From Apostichopus japonicus (lineage: Eukaryota; Echinodermata; Holothuroidea; Aspidochirotida; Stichopodidae): DNA of 64,000 nt. Below, piece after piece: positions 9,854-21,712 of the stretch. Each line of letters begins with the position of its first letter. The stretch's first letter is position 1. A program made the position numbers and the translations under genes. The stretch is taken from contig NC_092568.1 of the NCBI RefSeq assembly GCF_037975245.1, positions 32,644,501-32,708,500 on the forward strand. The letters run 5' to 3'. The notes under the pieces are model-generated. The model did no database searches. It was not told the origin of the DNA and saw only the letters and a program-made list of their open reading frames with translations.

Positions 9854-9925
9854 GCCCCCAGTGAGATTTGAACTCACGACCCCTGGTTTACAAGACCAGT
9901 GCTCTAACCACTGAGCTATGGAGGC
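9854..9925 (-). tRNA. tRNA-Thr (TGT), one acceptor-stem change
   Basis: The acceptor 3' strand is TGGGGGC instead of TGGAGGC, turning a T-A pair into a T-G wobble; everything else is intact. The 3' flank is array-type with a T-run; the 5' flank is unrelated sequence. Confidence 0.9.
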
Positions 9926-10788
9926 GCTCGCCATGTTCTCTTTTATTTTAATTATGCCAAGACAACTGCTAAGACAAGCTAGCATCTTGAATTATCTCTG
10001 AACTGACTCTATCACTCTGGTCTTCCAAACTTTTACTAGAGTTAAATAGTTTGCTCTCAGATATGAGTAAAGATACAGAGAGAAAGAGAGAGAGAGTGGG
10101 GGCGGGGGAGGGGGTGTAGGCTGGCTGATATATATTGTTATGAAAAATAAAACCTTATCAGTAAATAAATGACAACAAAATTGATTGGGAAATAATAAGA
10201 CAATTCGAAAAGGACGACTTTTTATTCTTTTTTTTGGGGGGGGGGGTACTTTTCCAGTAAACTCATTCTGGTATACGCACGACGGTATTTGTTTTCTGTA
10301 CCATTATATCGTTCTTTATCTATGAAAATTCTTTTGCTTTGAATATCATGAAAGAAAGTTATCATATACCTGCAAATGTAAGTATTACTTTCCAAGTTGA
10401 GAAAAGCTGGAGGTTCGAAAACCGTACTGACGTGGCCTTCTAAAGAAAAAATGCTGCCTTACATTTGTGGAAAAGATTTTATAACGCCAAAATGCATTGT
10501 TTTATACTATCACACTGCAGTTGAAAAGTTAGTAGTTGCGAATGGTGAAATCGATGGCGCTCTTACGGAAAGAGTCCCAGAGCCGTATATAGAGATACGG
10601 CTCTGAAGATTTATAGAGCTAAGAGCCGTACAAATCATTACGTGTGATAGCCATTTACATATGTACATAATGTATAAATAAAACCATAACGGCTGGTCAT
10701 TTGAAGTAAACTTCAATATGCTGACAGGGAAAGTTTCGAAGGTTAGAGTCTACCCAACGATCAATTTATGAAAGGGACCAGAGCCTTT
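9926..10788. other. Intergenic, no gene seen
   Basis: Contains a GA-rich run (10078-10100) and a T/G homopolymer run near 10230. Frames at 10397-10606 and on the opposite strand show no recognisable domain. Confidence 0.5.
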
Positions 10789-11455
10789 ATTATCAACAGT
10801 GGCGTAGCTACGGGGGGGGGGCCTGGGGGGCCGGGGCCCCCCCATGAAATCGGCTGGCCCCCCCACTGGCCCCCCACTGGGAATGGGGTAAAAAAAATGT
10901 AAAAAAAAAAAATTGTAAAAAAAAAAAAAACCTCATCAGTGGGATTCACTAATATTTTTTGTTCAATAATTTGGGAAATAGAGTTACACAATTTTCTCGT
11001 CTGCATCTGGCAGAATAAGAATAATACAATATCTGAAGTAATCATGAGAATGGTCATACAGCATGGCATGGCAATGGTCGATGCGACGGTTGCGACCATA
11101 CACCACGAACCTTGTGCATGTGCTGCGCGATATCGATATCTACCAATACATGTTATCGGTCATCGATTGGCACAAAAACCCAGATTCTGATGACAGCTGC
11201 CTCAAGAAACCCAATAAATGGCCTAATTAGCACCGAGCCACCAATGTGGACCATTACCGAAACATCGATGCGTGTTAGTCTTCCATCCCCTTCTTCTAAT
11301 GCTATTTAAGTCCACATGTGGGCATTTCCTGCAAACCTACCGGTAGCCCACAGGGGTTTGAGTTGGGAGAAAGGCCTTGACACCTTGAAACAACAAATGA
11401 TGCCAACCATAGGCGTACGAGGCGGGGGTGCAGGGGGGGGCAGACTGCCCCCTAA

Positions 11456-11588
11456 ATTTCCAGAGGACAAGAAATTCGGGCAAAAGTCCTGAAAAATTCG
11501 GGCAGCCTAAGAGGAGAAAAAAATATTTTTTCTCCTCTTAGGCTGCCCGAATTTTTCAGGACTTTTGCCCGAATTTCTTGTCCTCTGG

Positions 11589-11592
<4 letters not shown>
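11456..11592. repeat. Near-perfect 137-bp palindrome (hairpin)
   Basis: Two ~66-bp arms meet at AAAAAATATTTTTT (centre about 11524) and are almost exact reverse complements out to ATTTCC/GGAAAT. It is followed directly by an (AT)n run. The near absence of divergence implies recent origin or a sequencing/assembly fold-back. Confidence 0.92.

Positions 11593-11658
<66 letters not shown>
11593..11658. repeat. (AT)n microsatellite
   Basis: About 65 bp of uninterrupted AT dinucleotides abutting the palindrome. Confidence 0.95.
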
Positions 11659-11661
<3 letters not shown>

Positions 11662-11814
11662 TGCAGTAGCTTGCCCGAATCTTTTTCAAATTTTTGCCCG
11701 ACAATTCCATGATTTTCTTTATTTAACACCACCGTAAGCGCAGTTCACCTGGGCTACCACGCTTTTTGCACGATCAATTTTTTTTCTTCTAACTAGTCAA
11801 TTGTATACCTGGAC

Positions 11815-12464
11815 CAAGGGCGGCGGAACCGGGGGGAAAAAGGGGGCACGTGCCCCTCCCCCACTTTTCCTCAGGTTAGAAATGTGCCTTTTTTCTACAT
11901 AAAAATGGAGGTGCCTCAAGTGAGCAAGAGGCCAGGGAACCAGAATGAACACTCGGGAAGGGCCGTTTCCGGCCATCTGAGGGGTTTGTGAAACCAACAT
12001 TTTTAAAAAGTACGCTCCGCGCCAACTGATGGTGGCGCTCCGCTCAGATAGCCGTGCATACAACTTTGCAAATCCTGGCTAAGCCCGTGACTTTTTACGA
12101 ATTTCTGTGAGTCAAACTTTCGAATGGAAAAAATTTGTTAAGATATTAACAATAAAAAAACTCTAATTCGGAAGATTCCTACATTAGTAACTAGCATGAT
12201 TTCACCTCATTTTGTCTCAAAAGAAAATTTGTTCCTTGTTTCCCAATTTGCGCAATGGATATTGCAGTGCTAGTATGCATATTTTCCTTGAGGGGGGGGG
12301 GGACGTTGATGGAGTGATGTGTATACACAAATAAGATAATACAATTAGAGTTATAAAGGGTACTGAATATAACGCTGCATCATTCCAACCGAATTTCTGC
12401 AAAGTGCCCTTTGATGTCGGTGCCCCCCCCCCCCCCCAGATAAAAAATGCTTCCTCCGCCCTTG
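11815..12464. mobile_element. hAT-type element E, nested in D (650 bp)
   Basis: Termini CAAGGGCGGCGGAAC and, on the other strand, CAAGGGCGGAGGAAG. Flanking octamers ACCTGGAC (11807-11814) and ACCTGGAT (12465-12472) match at 7 of 8. Shared module at 11952-12051. It has G-runs at the left end and C-runs at the right, as in the other elements, and is non-coding. Confidence 0.85.
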
Positions 12465-13329
12465 ACCTGGATATCCCCGACATGAGTGTATAAAAGAAAC
12501 ATTTTCTTTTTCATGGATGGTGGGGGGGGGGGGGGGAGTGTCTACAAGCCTAGAAGTACATGTTTATCATATTCTTTGTTATATTTTATACTTTTTTGTG
12601 AGAAAAATTGCAGTCTCACCCGACACAGCGACATTATCCCGCCTACGTGTCGTTGAACAATGTTTTTCTGGGGGTAGCTGAGTACTGTGTTAAAATAATA
12701 AATAAGGTAACTAAATATAGCAGCTTAAAAAATATACTGTCCCATTTTACCCCTTCAAAGTGATGTTACCATTTTTTCTTCTTCTAATTTACCAAATTTT
12801 GGGGGAACTGTAAATTTCTAAAACGTGAGATTATAAAATAAAGAATGTTTAGATGCAACTTGCAAGGCCTCAGAAGTGCCGTTTCCGGCAATCTGAGAGG
12901 CATTGTGTGCCAAAAATTTTCTTGTTCGCTACGCGCCAACCGATGGTGGCGCTCCGCTTAGATAGTGTCACGGGAACTTTCGGGCACAAAAAGTTTTGCC
13001 CCCCCCAAACTGAAATGGTCCCGTACGCCTTTGATGTCAACTTCACTCAAGTTAAAAGTCTGGCTGAGTTGGCAAGGCCAGTCAGCATGAAAGAGAAAAA
13101 AAAATTTGCATTTCTGTCACCAAAGTTGCACATCTTTTTGGTTGCTATTTTGCCTTACAGGTGCCATCTCCTGCGATCTGGGGGGTGCTGAAATCTCAAA
13201 CTTTCTCTGTGCGCTCCGCGCCAACCAAGGTGGCGCTCCGCTCAGATAGTAACCCGGCCCCCCACAAGAAAGAACAGCCCCCCATGGCCCCCCCACTCAA
13301 AAAATCCTAGCTACGCCACAGATTATCAA

Positions 13330-14442
13330 TGAATGGCTCAAAATGGGACCCTAGTCCGTATTCTGTATTCGCAAATAATTCTCAAGTGGTAACATAATAT
13401 ATTTTTCGCCTACACTCATAAAGTACGTTGAATATGAATGAATACTGAACAGTTCCATGTTATGTAGGCCTATGTTCTACAAATTGAAATCTTTCACGGC
13501 CCTTCGGGGAACCGCCGTTATTTAGCTGTAACCCGCCTCCTCTCCCTCACCGGCCCCCACCTGTAAATTCCTCGCCACATAGACTGTGGCCGACGGCCCG
13601 GTGAAGGAAGAGAGAATGATGGCTAGTTAGGTTCGGGAATGATAACGTACGGTGCAGTTGCCGCGGAGTTATATGTTTATTTTGTTTCTCATTTAAACTC
13701 ATCATAATCGAGGGTATAGCTGGACAAAGCTAGGACTTAACCTCACCGCGCCATATCGATGGCAAGAATTAGTAGCTAAAGTGGCAACTGGCAAGTATGT
13801 TCGAATGTTTAAACAAATGTTGGTTACTAACGCACTTTACAGTGCCACATAATTTTTACGGTCCTATATACTCCTCTGGGCCCAATCCATCAAATTTATA
13901 TTGATTTCTTACCGTTCGCTACATACGCAAGACACAGCATTATATAGACATATATACTAACAGAATGACACCTCACGTGGTATCCGATCAAAGGAACTGG
14001 TTACGGGTTACACTTACACGGCGGTCATGCACAACATAATCATATAAAAACAAGGTGTGATTAAGAATATGCACAGCATCGACTCATGCTGTAGCCTACT
14101 ATTGCACCAAGATGATACCTGCACTCTAAAAAGATGGGTAATATTTTCTGGGTAAATGCTCGGTTGGGGAGTTCTTTAACAATATTGGGCAAAATCCCTG
14201 CTCTATGTGTTGACCAACTTATAGTAAAACAGAATTTAGTAAACCGCTGTGCAAAGTGAATGGAATATACCCAATATTTGGTAAGCGTCCCGCCAAATCG
14301 AAAGTCACTGCAGGGGTACTGACTGGGTCGACGCGCACATCTGCGACGAAAAAATGAACGTTTTGCCTATACATTTGTGTGTGTTTGCATGGACAAACAC
14401 CGTACGTTACGTATCATCGCATAGCTCATACATACAGTGTAG
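13330..14442. other. Intergenic, upstream of the SAMD3-like gene
   Basis: No gene seen. At 14121-14300 there is a repeat starting CACTCTAAAAA followed by TGGGTAA/TGGGCAA motifs; an inverted relative ends at 21705. The last ~150 bp would hold the promoter of the SAMD3-like gene; no TATA box is obvious. Confidence 0.5.
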
Positions 14443-17400
14443 ATGACGAGTGTAGATGAAAATATAGAAGATGGCAGGCCTATCGAAGAAATCCTACAAA
14501 AATGGGGGGTTGAAGAGCTGATAGACAAGTTTCAAGGTAAGAATGTACTATTGAAGAGCAGGCTAACAAAATTACAAACCTATATTATGTTGATATGAAA
14601 ATGATGTAAATATTGGTATACAAAGAGATAGCGTCAGGTAAGGTCGAAAAGCATAATGAGTAACGTTACTCGATAGGTCAAACGTAACTTAACTAGTGTA
14701 GCCTAGGTCCAGATTAGGCCTAGCTTTTGGCTATATTGTTATACTACTACTAGTAGCTGCAACGATCGAATTGGAATTGTATTGATGTTAATATTGACGA
14801 AAGACATTGGGACCTAACTTGACACCAGATAACCGTGCATGAAATTCATTAATGTACAAGTTCCAAGGGTACGTAGATAGTAGGAGTAGTGTACGTAGTA
14901 CTTTTCTAGCCTACGTACTTAGCCTATGCTACTGGCCAACTAGCACAGGTTTAACGTTAGGCTATGCCAAATTTGCTCAATCGAATTTGTACAAATTAAG
15001 CTACCAAGCAAACCCTACCGTCTGACGTTAGGTCTAGTAACCTAGGGTTGTGCCCAGGAATTTTTAAATTTAGAATTAGCGAACTGGTTGTTATTCTAGT
15101 GACAAATTGGGGAAGGGTCAAAACGAGGGGAAATGTCAACTCGAGTCAAACTCAACGTGAGAGTAGGGGGATGGAAGTCAAATTAAATTTGCTCAGTATC
15201 AGATACCAGATTATGCTACTTTTGGAGCCCATAAAACTGACGATGTCCTTGAATATTTACTTCAAACGTAACCACTTAACGTAGTTTAAGCCTGTATTAC
15301 CCTAGCCAATACATCGTAACTTAAAAAAAATGGTAAGATTGAGAACAAATCCTGTAGGCCTAGGCTATGGGCATAGGAATAGGGCCAGGTTAGTTTAGTG
15401 ATCACTATATGTGCACCAGTTAACTGCTTACTTGCTTGAAGCTAGCAGCCATTAAGACTAAGAGCAGCCACTAACACTGTAACAGCATTCATCATTTCAT
15501 CATTGATATTGAGCTATATATGCATCAGAGTACTGTCTGCGCTTGAACTTAGTGGCCGCTAGCTTCAATGAGGCAAATCGCTTGCATATAATGACAAATG
15601 CAGTATTCAGATCCAGTAACTAACGGTACGTACAGTAGGTCACATGCAAAGCTCGCCAATGATAATAAGCTAAGCCTATGTAGGTTAACTATATATGAAC
15701 TGATGCTTTAACAATGCAAACTACCACAATAATTCAGAATGTAAGATTGATTTAATACTATACACAACATTTTAAGTGTAGAATTTCTATCAGTAATTGA
15801 GTAATATAGGTTAGATATTTGAAGTTTTCCTTGCACCAGATGGATATAGTGAACAGCGTAATTGGCGATTTTTGATATAGTGCTGGGTGAAAATGTTCAG
15901 TGCTGGGCGGAGCCAACAGACTTAGGCACCGTACTTTATAGTGCAACTAAGTGTAATACAAGTTTACAATGTACAACACTGTAAGATGGGGCACTAATGG
16001 CAAAATATAAAGGGCATGATGGCGCAGCTTCTTTCAGCTGTGGGTTATGTCAAGCCATGCATCAGATATACCTTGATGGCAATGAATTTAATTGTTGTCA
16101 CAATTGTGCATGGTTGTATTTATTAATGTTGCAACCACTGTTATAAAGGGGGGGGGGCTAGGGCACTGTTCAGTCAGTTGTAATAATGAATATATACAAT
16201 ATAAATTAATTTTAAGGGATGTTCCTCCAAATAAATTAAAGCTGCAAACTGTGACAAGTGTTATCACTGAGGATGCTTTGCAGGTTAGACCAGAAAAATA
16301 AATTGCCCAATACCACAAACAAATTAACATGTGCTAATAGTATATGGAACTTCCTTCAAAACTGACTTCAAAGTTAAAATTTGAAAGCAAAAGCTTCCAA
16401 TAGGGCAGCATCCATCAAAATCCAGTCCTATTACAGTCAAATGATTATGACTCCCAAAGCTTTCAAACTCTGCTGCCAATGCTAAGTTGTGGTTCATTGT
16501 TTTTCTTCTTTTTTTTCTCAACAGAAAATGGAATTGATGTGACTGCATTCGCCTTGTTGGATGAATTAAGTATAAAAGAATTGATTCCTAAAGTCGGACT
16601 GAGACTGACATTTTTAAAGGGTTGGCGAGAAGAGGTAAGCTCTAAAGATGCACCTGTTTCAAATGCCTTAGGACTATAGAAGGAGGCAACAAGAAACTTT
16701 TTTTCCACCTCAAGCATGTACATGGCATTGCCAATAAAAGCAGGGTGAAAGTTGTTTGCAGTCAAGGTAAATGTGTGCTAACATTTAATACATTATGTGG
16801 CTACAAAAGCTTGTAAAGACTATATCTCTATAACAATTATAATGGATTGATTACAACAAATGCCTTGTGGTGAGTGAAGTCTGCCTGTTTCTTGGGGTAG
16901 CTATAACAAGAATAGTAACAATGAGGCATGACTTAAATTATCCTTTCTCAGTTTTAGTAGGATAGATTTCTATCATCTTTTGCAGGATAGTGGTACTGTA
17001 GGTACATATTACATATTGAGTAACATCATCCAGATGAACACCTAAAGTTGTATATAACAGCATTAACAAGCCTATCCAGTTCATGCAGTCAGCATACAAG
17101 AGTAAGTGCAATAAGCCCGCACAAAGCAAAAACAATTACATAGAAGTTACTTTACAATTCATTTCTCAGCACCAGTAGCACCTGAAAATGAAGAAGAACT
17201 TGTTATGATGAATCAATGGCTTAAATACAACAAGGAACCTGAAGACCAAGTTACTGTTTTCATGGGGAAAACAGCTTTCTACCGCCAAAAGAGAATAAAA
17301 GAAAGTCTGGGGAGTGTTAACACCACCATTGCTGAGTTTCCGTGATTGTTGGACCCAGGAATGGTAAAATTCTATTAAATACTTTGCTTTTTTTTTAATG

Positions 17401-19243
17401 ATTAATATGATTGCACCTGACACTCATTCCAGCCAAGTTAGGCATTTTCATATATATTTTTATCTTTAAAGACAGCTGGCTATAGACAAATTTGATTTGT
17501 TTTTGTAAGGCTTAAATGAAAGTTGTGTATGTAAAATCTGCAGGTAATCTATGTTCTTACACATTGAGGGGGAATAGTAAAGCAGAATGCCAAACAGTGT
17601 TCACTGATAGTTTGTTCTCATGAAACCATCGTTACCCTGGGTTACTTTATGTATGTTGTTTGGCTGTTAAAGGTCTGAAATAATTATCATTAGTTATCAT
17701 TTAATCCACAAATAATTGGGTTCCACAGTAACTATTTTCTAAGCTTTTTAATGTGTGAGTCTTTCCATGTATAGCATGCAGCTGTTCCCAAAAAGAGTCA
17801 TGTTCCACTGGTGACTTAAAAAAACTATTTCATTTTCATTTTAGATTGAGCAAGACTTTGCATTGCTGTATCCATCAAGATCAAACAAACTCTATCAAAG
17901 ATGGGAGAAGGTGGCAAGAAAAGTTATTTTATACAGCCAACAGCTAAATTGGAGGGAGGTCCTAGGTATGCAGAATACAAAAATTGATGACCTCACAAAG
18001 GGTAAGCCTAAATATACAAAACAAACAGACATATGTTGACTTTTTGGTCCATCAAATTAGATTCTCATGAGCTGTAGGTACATGAATGGTGATATTGACA
18101 GTAAAGTATGCTCACTGCTTTGTACTTAAAATACGGTTCCAGCAATTAATAGTATGCTGCCTCTCATTGGTGATTGCTGTTCAAAAATCAAGGAATAGAG
18201 CCTTTTAATTGTTGGACAATTGGAAAAACCTTTTAAATGGTTAATAATGAAGTCTAACATTGGGTTAAGTTTTAGGGGGACTCCAAGTCTGTGGTACTCT
18301 CACATCAAGGCAATATTTCCATCTTTACATCAATCAGGCAATGTAAATTGCACATGCATGTCAGTGACAACCCTCTATCAGACTCTCTGTGAATCTGTCC
18401 ATGCACATGCACCATTGTGTGTTGATATATGATCATATCTTGTGAGGTTGTTATCCTTAATTTATTCTTGTTAATAGAAATAGGTCACCAGCCAGAGGTC
18501 AAAATCTGCAAAGTGCCTCTTCTAGAGACTATACAAAAATGTTCACGTAATGAATATTTGGAAACTTGGTTGTTTAACGTTACCAAGGGTTAGAATGTAT
18601 ACTGCTTCTCTCATTACTACAATGAAGTTAAACAATGAAAGTGATTCTCATAAACAGAAAGTGAAGTTTATTCATGAAGATGGCAAGAGTCATTTAAGAA
18701 ATTTTAAAGGGTGCCTAAATATTATATTTTGTATTCTGCAGAAATTTAACTAGCCAGATTTAAGGGGTGAATAATTAACAGTTTAACTGTTTTTATCTTC
18801 ACAGAAGAAACAAAGAATCTGGCCTTTTCCCTGTTAGCTATCATATTCAGAAGTGGAAGGAGTGGAAAGGGTAGAAAGGGTCACAACTCAGCAAATGATT
18901 CAGTAAACTGCTTCATTGATGTGCAACCAGTAAGTTTTTCTACATCCCCATTTGAATGCAGGGCTCAAACAGCAGGTTTGAAATAGTGACTCAAATAACT
19001 CAGACTGGGAAGCTCAGATCTCATATTTGATGTGTATATCAACCATATTCAGTGAAAGAAGTCTATCCCTTTCTTTTTTTTTTTTTGGGGGGGGGGGTCA
19101 AACGTTATTTGAGGTCACTGGGTAAAACTTTTGAAAGTTTTCTTGACAGCTCCAGTAAAATGGGGAGCTTAGAGGGATCTCAAAATTGTTGAAGACTGCT
19201 CATTTATATTTACATTTATATTTTATATATATATATATGTATA

Positions 19244-19321
<78 letters not shown>

Positions 19322-19724
19322 TAGCTACATGGTTTTTTACATTTGTGTCATTTCATGAAATTGTGGATAACTACACTTCTTAAAATATTGCATTTTTCTT
19401 TCTTTTCATAGGAAGTGTTTGACATAGACCAATATGTAAAGACCCTCAAAGCAATAGAAACCCCACAGCCATTTGTTGTGCAGGGGAAGTCGGATAACTC
19501 CATCACAAACTTATATCATCAAGGGAACGCACTACCTCAGCAGTCACTCATGAAAGCTATTGACGTATGCTTTAAGGCCATTTACATATTTGACATTGAA
19601 TATCAACCAATGTGTTAAGATTGCATGGCAGTTTTTGCAGGTTGTGATCTATGACTTCACTGAGGCAAGCATCACAAGTTCCATTCGAAATCTGCGTGCA
19701 TTCATCGCATCAGATTCAAAGTAG
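14443..19724 (+). pseudogene. SAMD3-like SAM-domain protein gene, probably a unitary pseudogene
   Basis: Seven coding segments with GT-AG boundaries: 14443-14536, 16525-16634, 17170-17363, 17845-18001, 18478-18546, 18805-18929 and 19412-19724. Segments 1-2 encode a sterile alpha motif (ILQKWGVEELIDKF, then LLDELSIKELIPKVGLRLTF). Later segments match the body of the SAMD3-like family of fish and invertebrates (FYRQKRIKE, IEQDFALLYPSRS, ALPQQSLMKAIDVCFKAIYI). Lesions: an in-frame TGA at 17343-17345 between FP and LLDPGM, where the family usually has an arginine or similar (CGA to TGA would fit); a +1 shift after QPMC at 19615-19618, beyond which KIAWQFLQVVIYDF continues one base out of frame; and a phase clash between segments 2 and 3, with no exon for the usual YPFL..GTGY..W stretch. 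Introns are retained, so it is not a processed copy. Function is unknown for the family. Alternatives are assembly errors or an unrecognised exon in intron 2. Confidence 0.75.
19229..19318. repeat. (AT)n microsatellite in an intron
   Basis: About 90 bp of AT dinucleotides with a few GTATATGT interruptions at the left, in the last intron of the SAMD3-like gene. Confidence 0.95.
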
Positions 19725-20276
19725 TTCTTTATTCCTAACTATTCATTGTATTTATATCATGCATTACATCTTGATAGAACAAATTTAAAGTGTAAATACT
19801 GTGTAAAATTACAGATGATTTTTCTTAACTTCCATTGTTCTATTACTTAGCTTTCATGGCTTGGCGTTCAAGGAATTTGGTGAAGTACAGTATCAGTTAA
19901 CTTGGTTTCATCATTCATGGTTAAGTGTTTGCCATTTTATTTCATACTGAATCAGCCAAAAATAATTTGTTTTAATAGATTATATTCATTAACACCATCA
20001 CAGTAATGTCTTACAAAATCAGTTAATATTTCGGAAAACCTGTGCAACATGTACTAACATGACATGATGGTACCTCTAGCTTTGGTTTAGCATCACAATG
20101 ATCTGGTGTTAGCTAACCAGTCTCGTTCCATCAAAACTAAAATGTAATTGAACATGCTGAAACATAAGATATGTGTTTCCACCTGTGCTGCCTACATTTG
20201 GATTAGTTTTCTATTACTGATAGAAGATTTAATATGGAAATCAGCCTTTTGTCATCTTTTAAAGCTTATCTAGACT
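19725..20276. other. Intergenic, 3' side of the SAMD3-like gene
   Basis: A/T-rich sequence with no gene seen, between the last SAMD3-like segment and the minisatellite. Confidence 0.4.
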
Positions 20277-20279
20277 TGT

Positions 20280-21078
20280 GCCAATGAGTGGACGAGAGTA
20301 GCATGCTACAATAGCAATGGGTGAACGAGAGAAGTATGCTACAATAGCAATGAGTGGACGAGAGTAGCATGCTACAGTAGCAATGGGTGGATGAGAGTAG
20401 CATGCTACAATAACAATGGGTGGATGAGAGTAGCATGCTACAATAGCAATGAGTAGATGAGAGTAGCATGCTACAATAGCAATGGGTGGATGAGAGTAGC
20501 ATGCTACAATAGCAATGGGTGGATGAGAGTAGCATGCTACAGTAGCAATGGGTGGATGAGAGTAGCATGCTACAATAGCAATGGGTGGATGAGAGTAGCA
20601 TGCTACAATAGCAATGGGTGGATGAGAGTAGCATGCTACAGTAGCAATGGGTGGATGAGAGTAGCATGCTACAATAGCAATGGGTGGATGAGAGTAGCAT
20701 GCTACGATAGCAATGAGTGGATGAGAGTAGCATGCTACAATAGCAATGGGTGGATGAGAGTAGCATGCTACAATAGCAATGGGTGGATGAGAGTAGCATG
20801 CTACAGTAGCAATGGGTGGATGAGAGTAGCATGCTACAATAGCAATGGGTGGATGAGAGTAGCATGCTACAATAGCAATGGGTGGATGAGAGTAGCATGC
20901 TACAATAGCAATGGGTGGATGAGAGTAGCATGCTACAGTAGCAATGGGTGGATGAGAGTAGCATGCTACAATAGCAATGGGTTGACGTGAGTAGCATGCT
21001 ACAATAGCAATGGGTGGATGACAGTTACATGTTACTATGACAATTGATTGACAGTAGTAGCATGCTACAATAGCAGTG
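20280..21078. repeat. 33-bp minisatellite, about 24 copies
   Basis: A 33-bp unit containing the 10-bp palindrome TAGCATGCTA is repeated with very few differences between about 20290 and 21000, with degenerate units at both ends. Because 33 is a multiple of three and the unit lacks stops, long frames open on both strands (243 codons on -, 177 on +); these are artefacts of the repeat. An A/G variant (ACAATAG/ACAGTAG) recurs every 3-5 units. Confidence 0.95.
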
Positions 21079-21389
21079 GGATGTGATAAGTGTATTTTTT
21101 CTTCATGATTTCATCAGTTTTATCTGCTTTAAATTTGTTTTGATATGCTGCTTCAAGAAAGTAGATGTTAAATAAATCATCCTACAATACACTGTGTTGT
21201 TAGATCTGTCTTTTTGGTTTGGTGTATGCTGTACTTGTTCACAATCATCCAACCTTCCATGTTCATCCCACCTATTTTAATTTATATCATTCAACATTTT
21301 TGTGTATAGTCAGTAAAAAATGGTGAAATAGTGAAATACCTGTATTGATCATTATGAATATATTGATTAACTATCCATTACCCAATAAA

Positions 21390-21712
21390 GGGAGAAAAAC
21401 TGCTTAAATAATGTCGAAATATCGACCAATAAATAGCCCTATGTTGCCCAATTAGTAGTAAAGGATACCCAACCATATGATATGCGTATTCAACATTTCG
21501 CCAACAAATGATAAACATTGCCCAACAGGCCAGTTGGGTAATTTCTTAATTACTATTTATGGGTAAAATAATATGCCCAACTATGAGTAAAAACATTACC
21601 CAGCAGCAATTGGGCAAAAAATGCTCAACAGTTGGTTGGATACATACTTCCCCAGCGTTGGTTAAAAATTGGGCAAAAAAATTGACCAACTTTTTTAGAG
21701 TGTGTAAACACC
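21390..21712. repeat. TGGGCAA-rich repeat ending in CACTCTAAAAA (inverted)
   Basis: Many TTGGGCAA/TTGCCCAA and GGGTAA motifs run up to TTTTTTAGAGTGTG at 21696-21709. The end is the inverse of the one at 14121. It looks like a DNA-transposon end or a short MITE; no TSD was found. Confidence 0.5.

Larger units (their letters stand above)
11408..13033. mobile_element. hAT-type element D, nested in C (1626 bp with insert)
   Basis: Termini CATAGGCGTACGAGG and, on the other strand, CAAAGGCGTACGGGA. Flanking octamers ATGCCAAC (11400-11407) and ATGTCAAC (13034-13041) match at 7 of 8. It contains the hairpin at 11456-11592, an (AT)n run and element E, and carries its own copy of the shared module at 12853-12966. 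Confidence 0.85.
10797..13321. mobile_element. hAT-type element C, outermost of three nested (2525 bp with inserts)
   Basis: Starts CAGTGGCGTAGCTA and ends TAGCTACGCCACAG, a classic hAT-like terminal inverted repeat. A perfect 8-bp duplication ATTATCAA flanks it (10789-10796 and 13322-13329). It is interrupted by element D at 11408-13033, leaving about 900 bp of its own sequence. The GCGCCA-hairpin module is at 13161-13250. No transposase recognised. Confidence 0.9.

Noticed and set aside
11507-11710. IYIYIY-rich frame, and the similar one at 19186-19383
   Set aside because: Translation of (AT)n microsatellites.
19566-19640. A 75-bp intron (GTATGC to TTTGCAG) that would restore frame in the last SAMD3-like exon
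   Set aside because: It would remove VCFKAIYIFDIEY, the best conserved part of the family, so a one-base shift is more likely. It remains testable by RNA-seq.
20266-20997. 243-codon frame on the - strand and 177-codon frame on the + strand, repetitive protein
   Set aside because: Both arise because a stop-free 33-bp repeat is a multiple of three. No flanking gene structure supports translation.
20280-21078. CRISPR-like regular repeat
   Set aside because: There are no unique spacers; the whole unit repeats, and the context is an animal genome.
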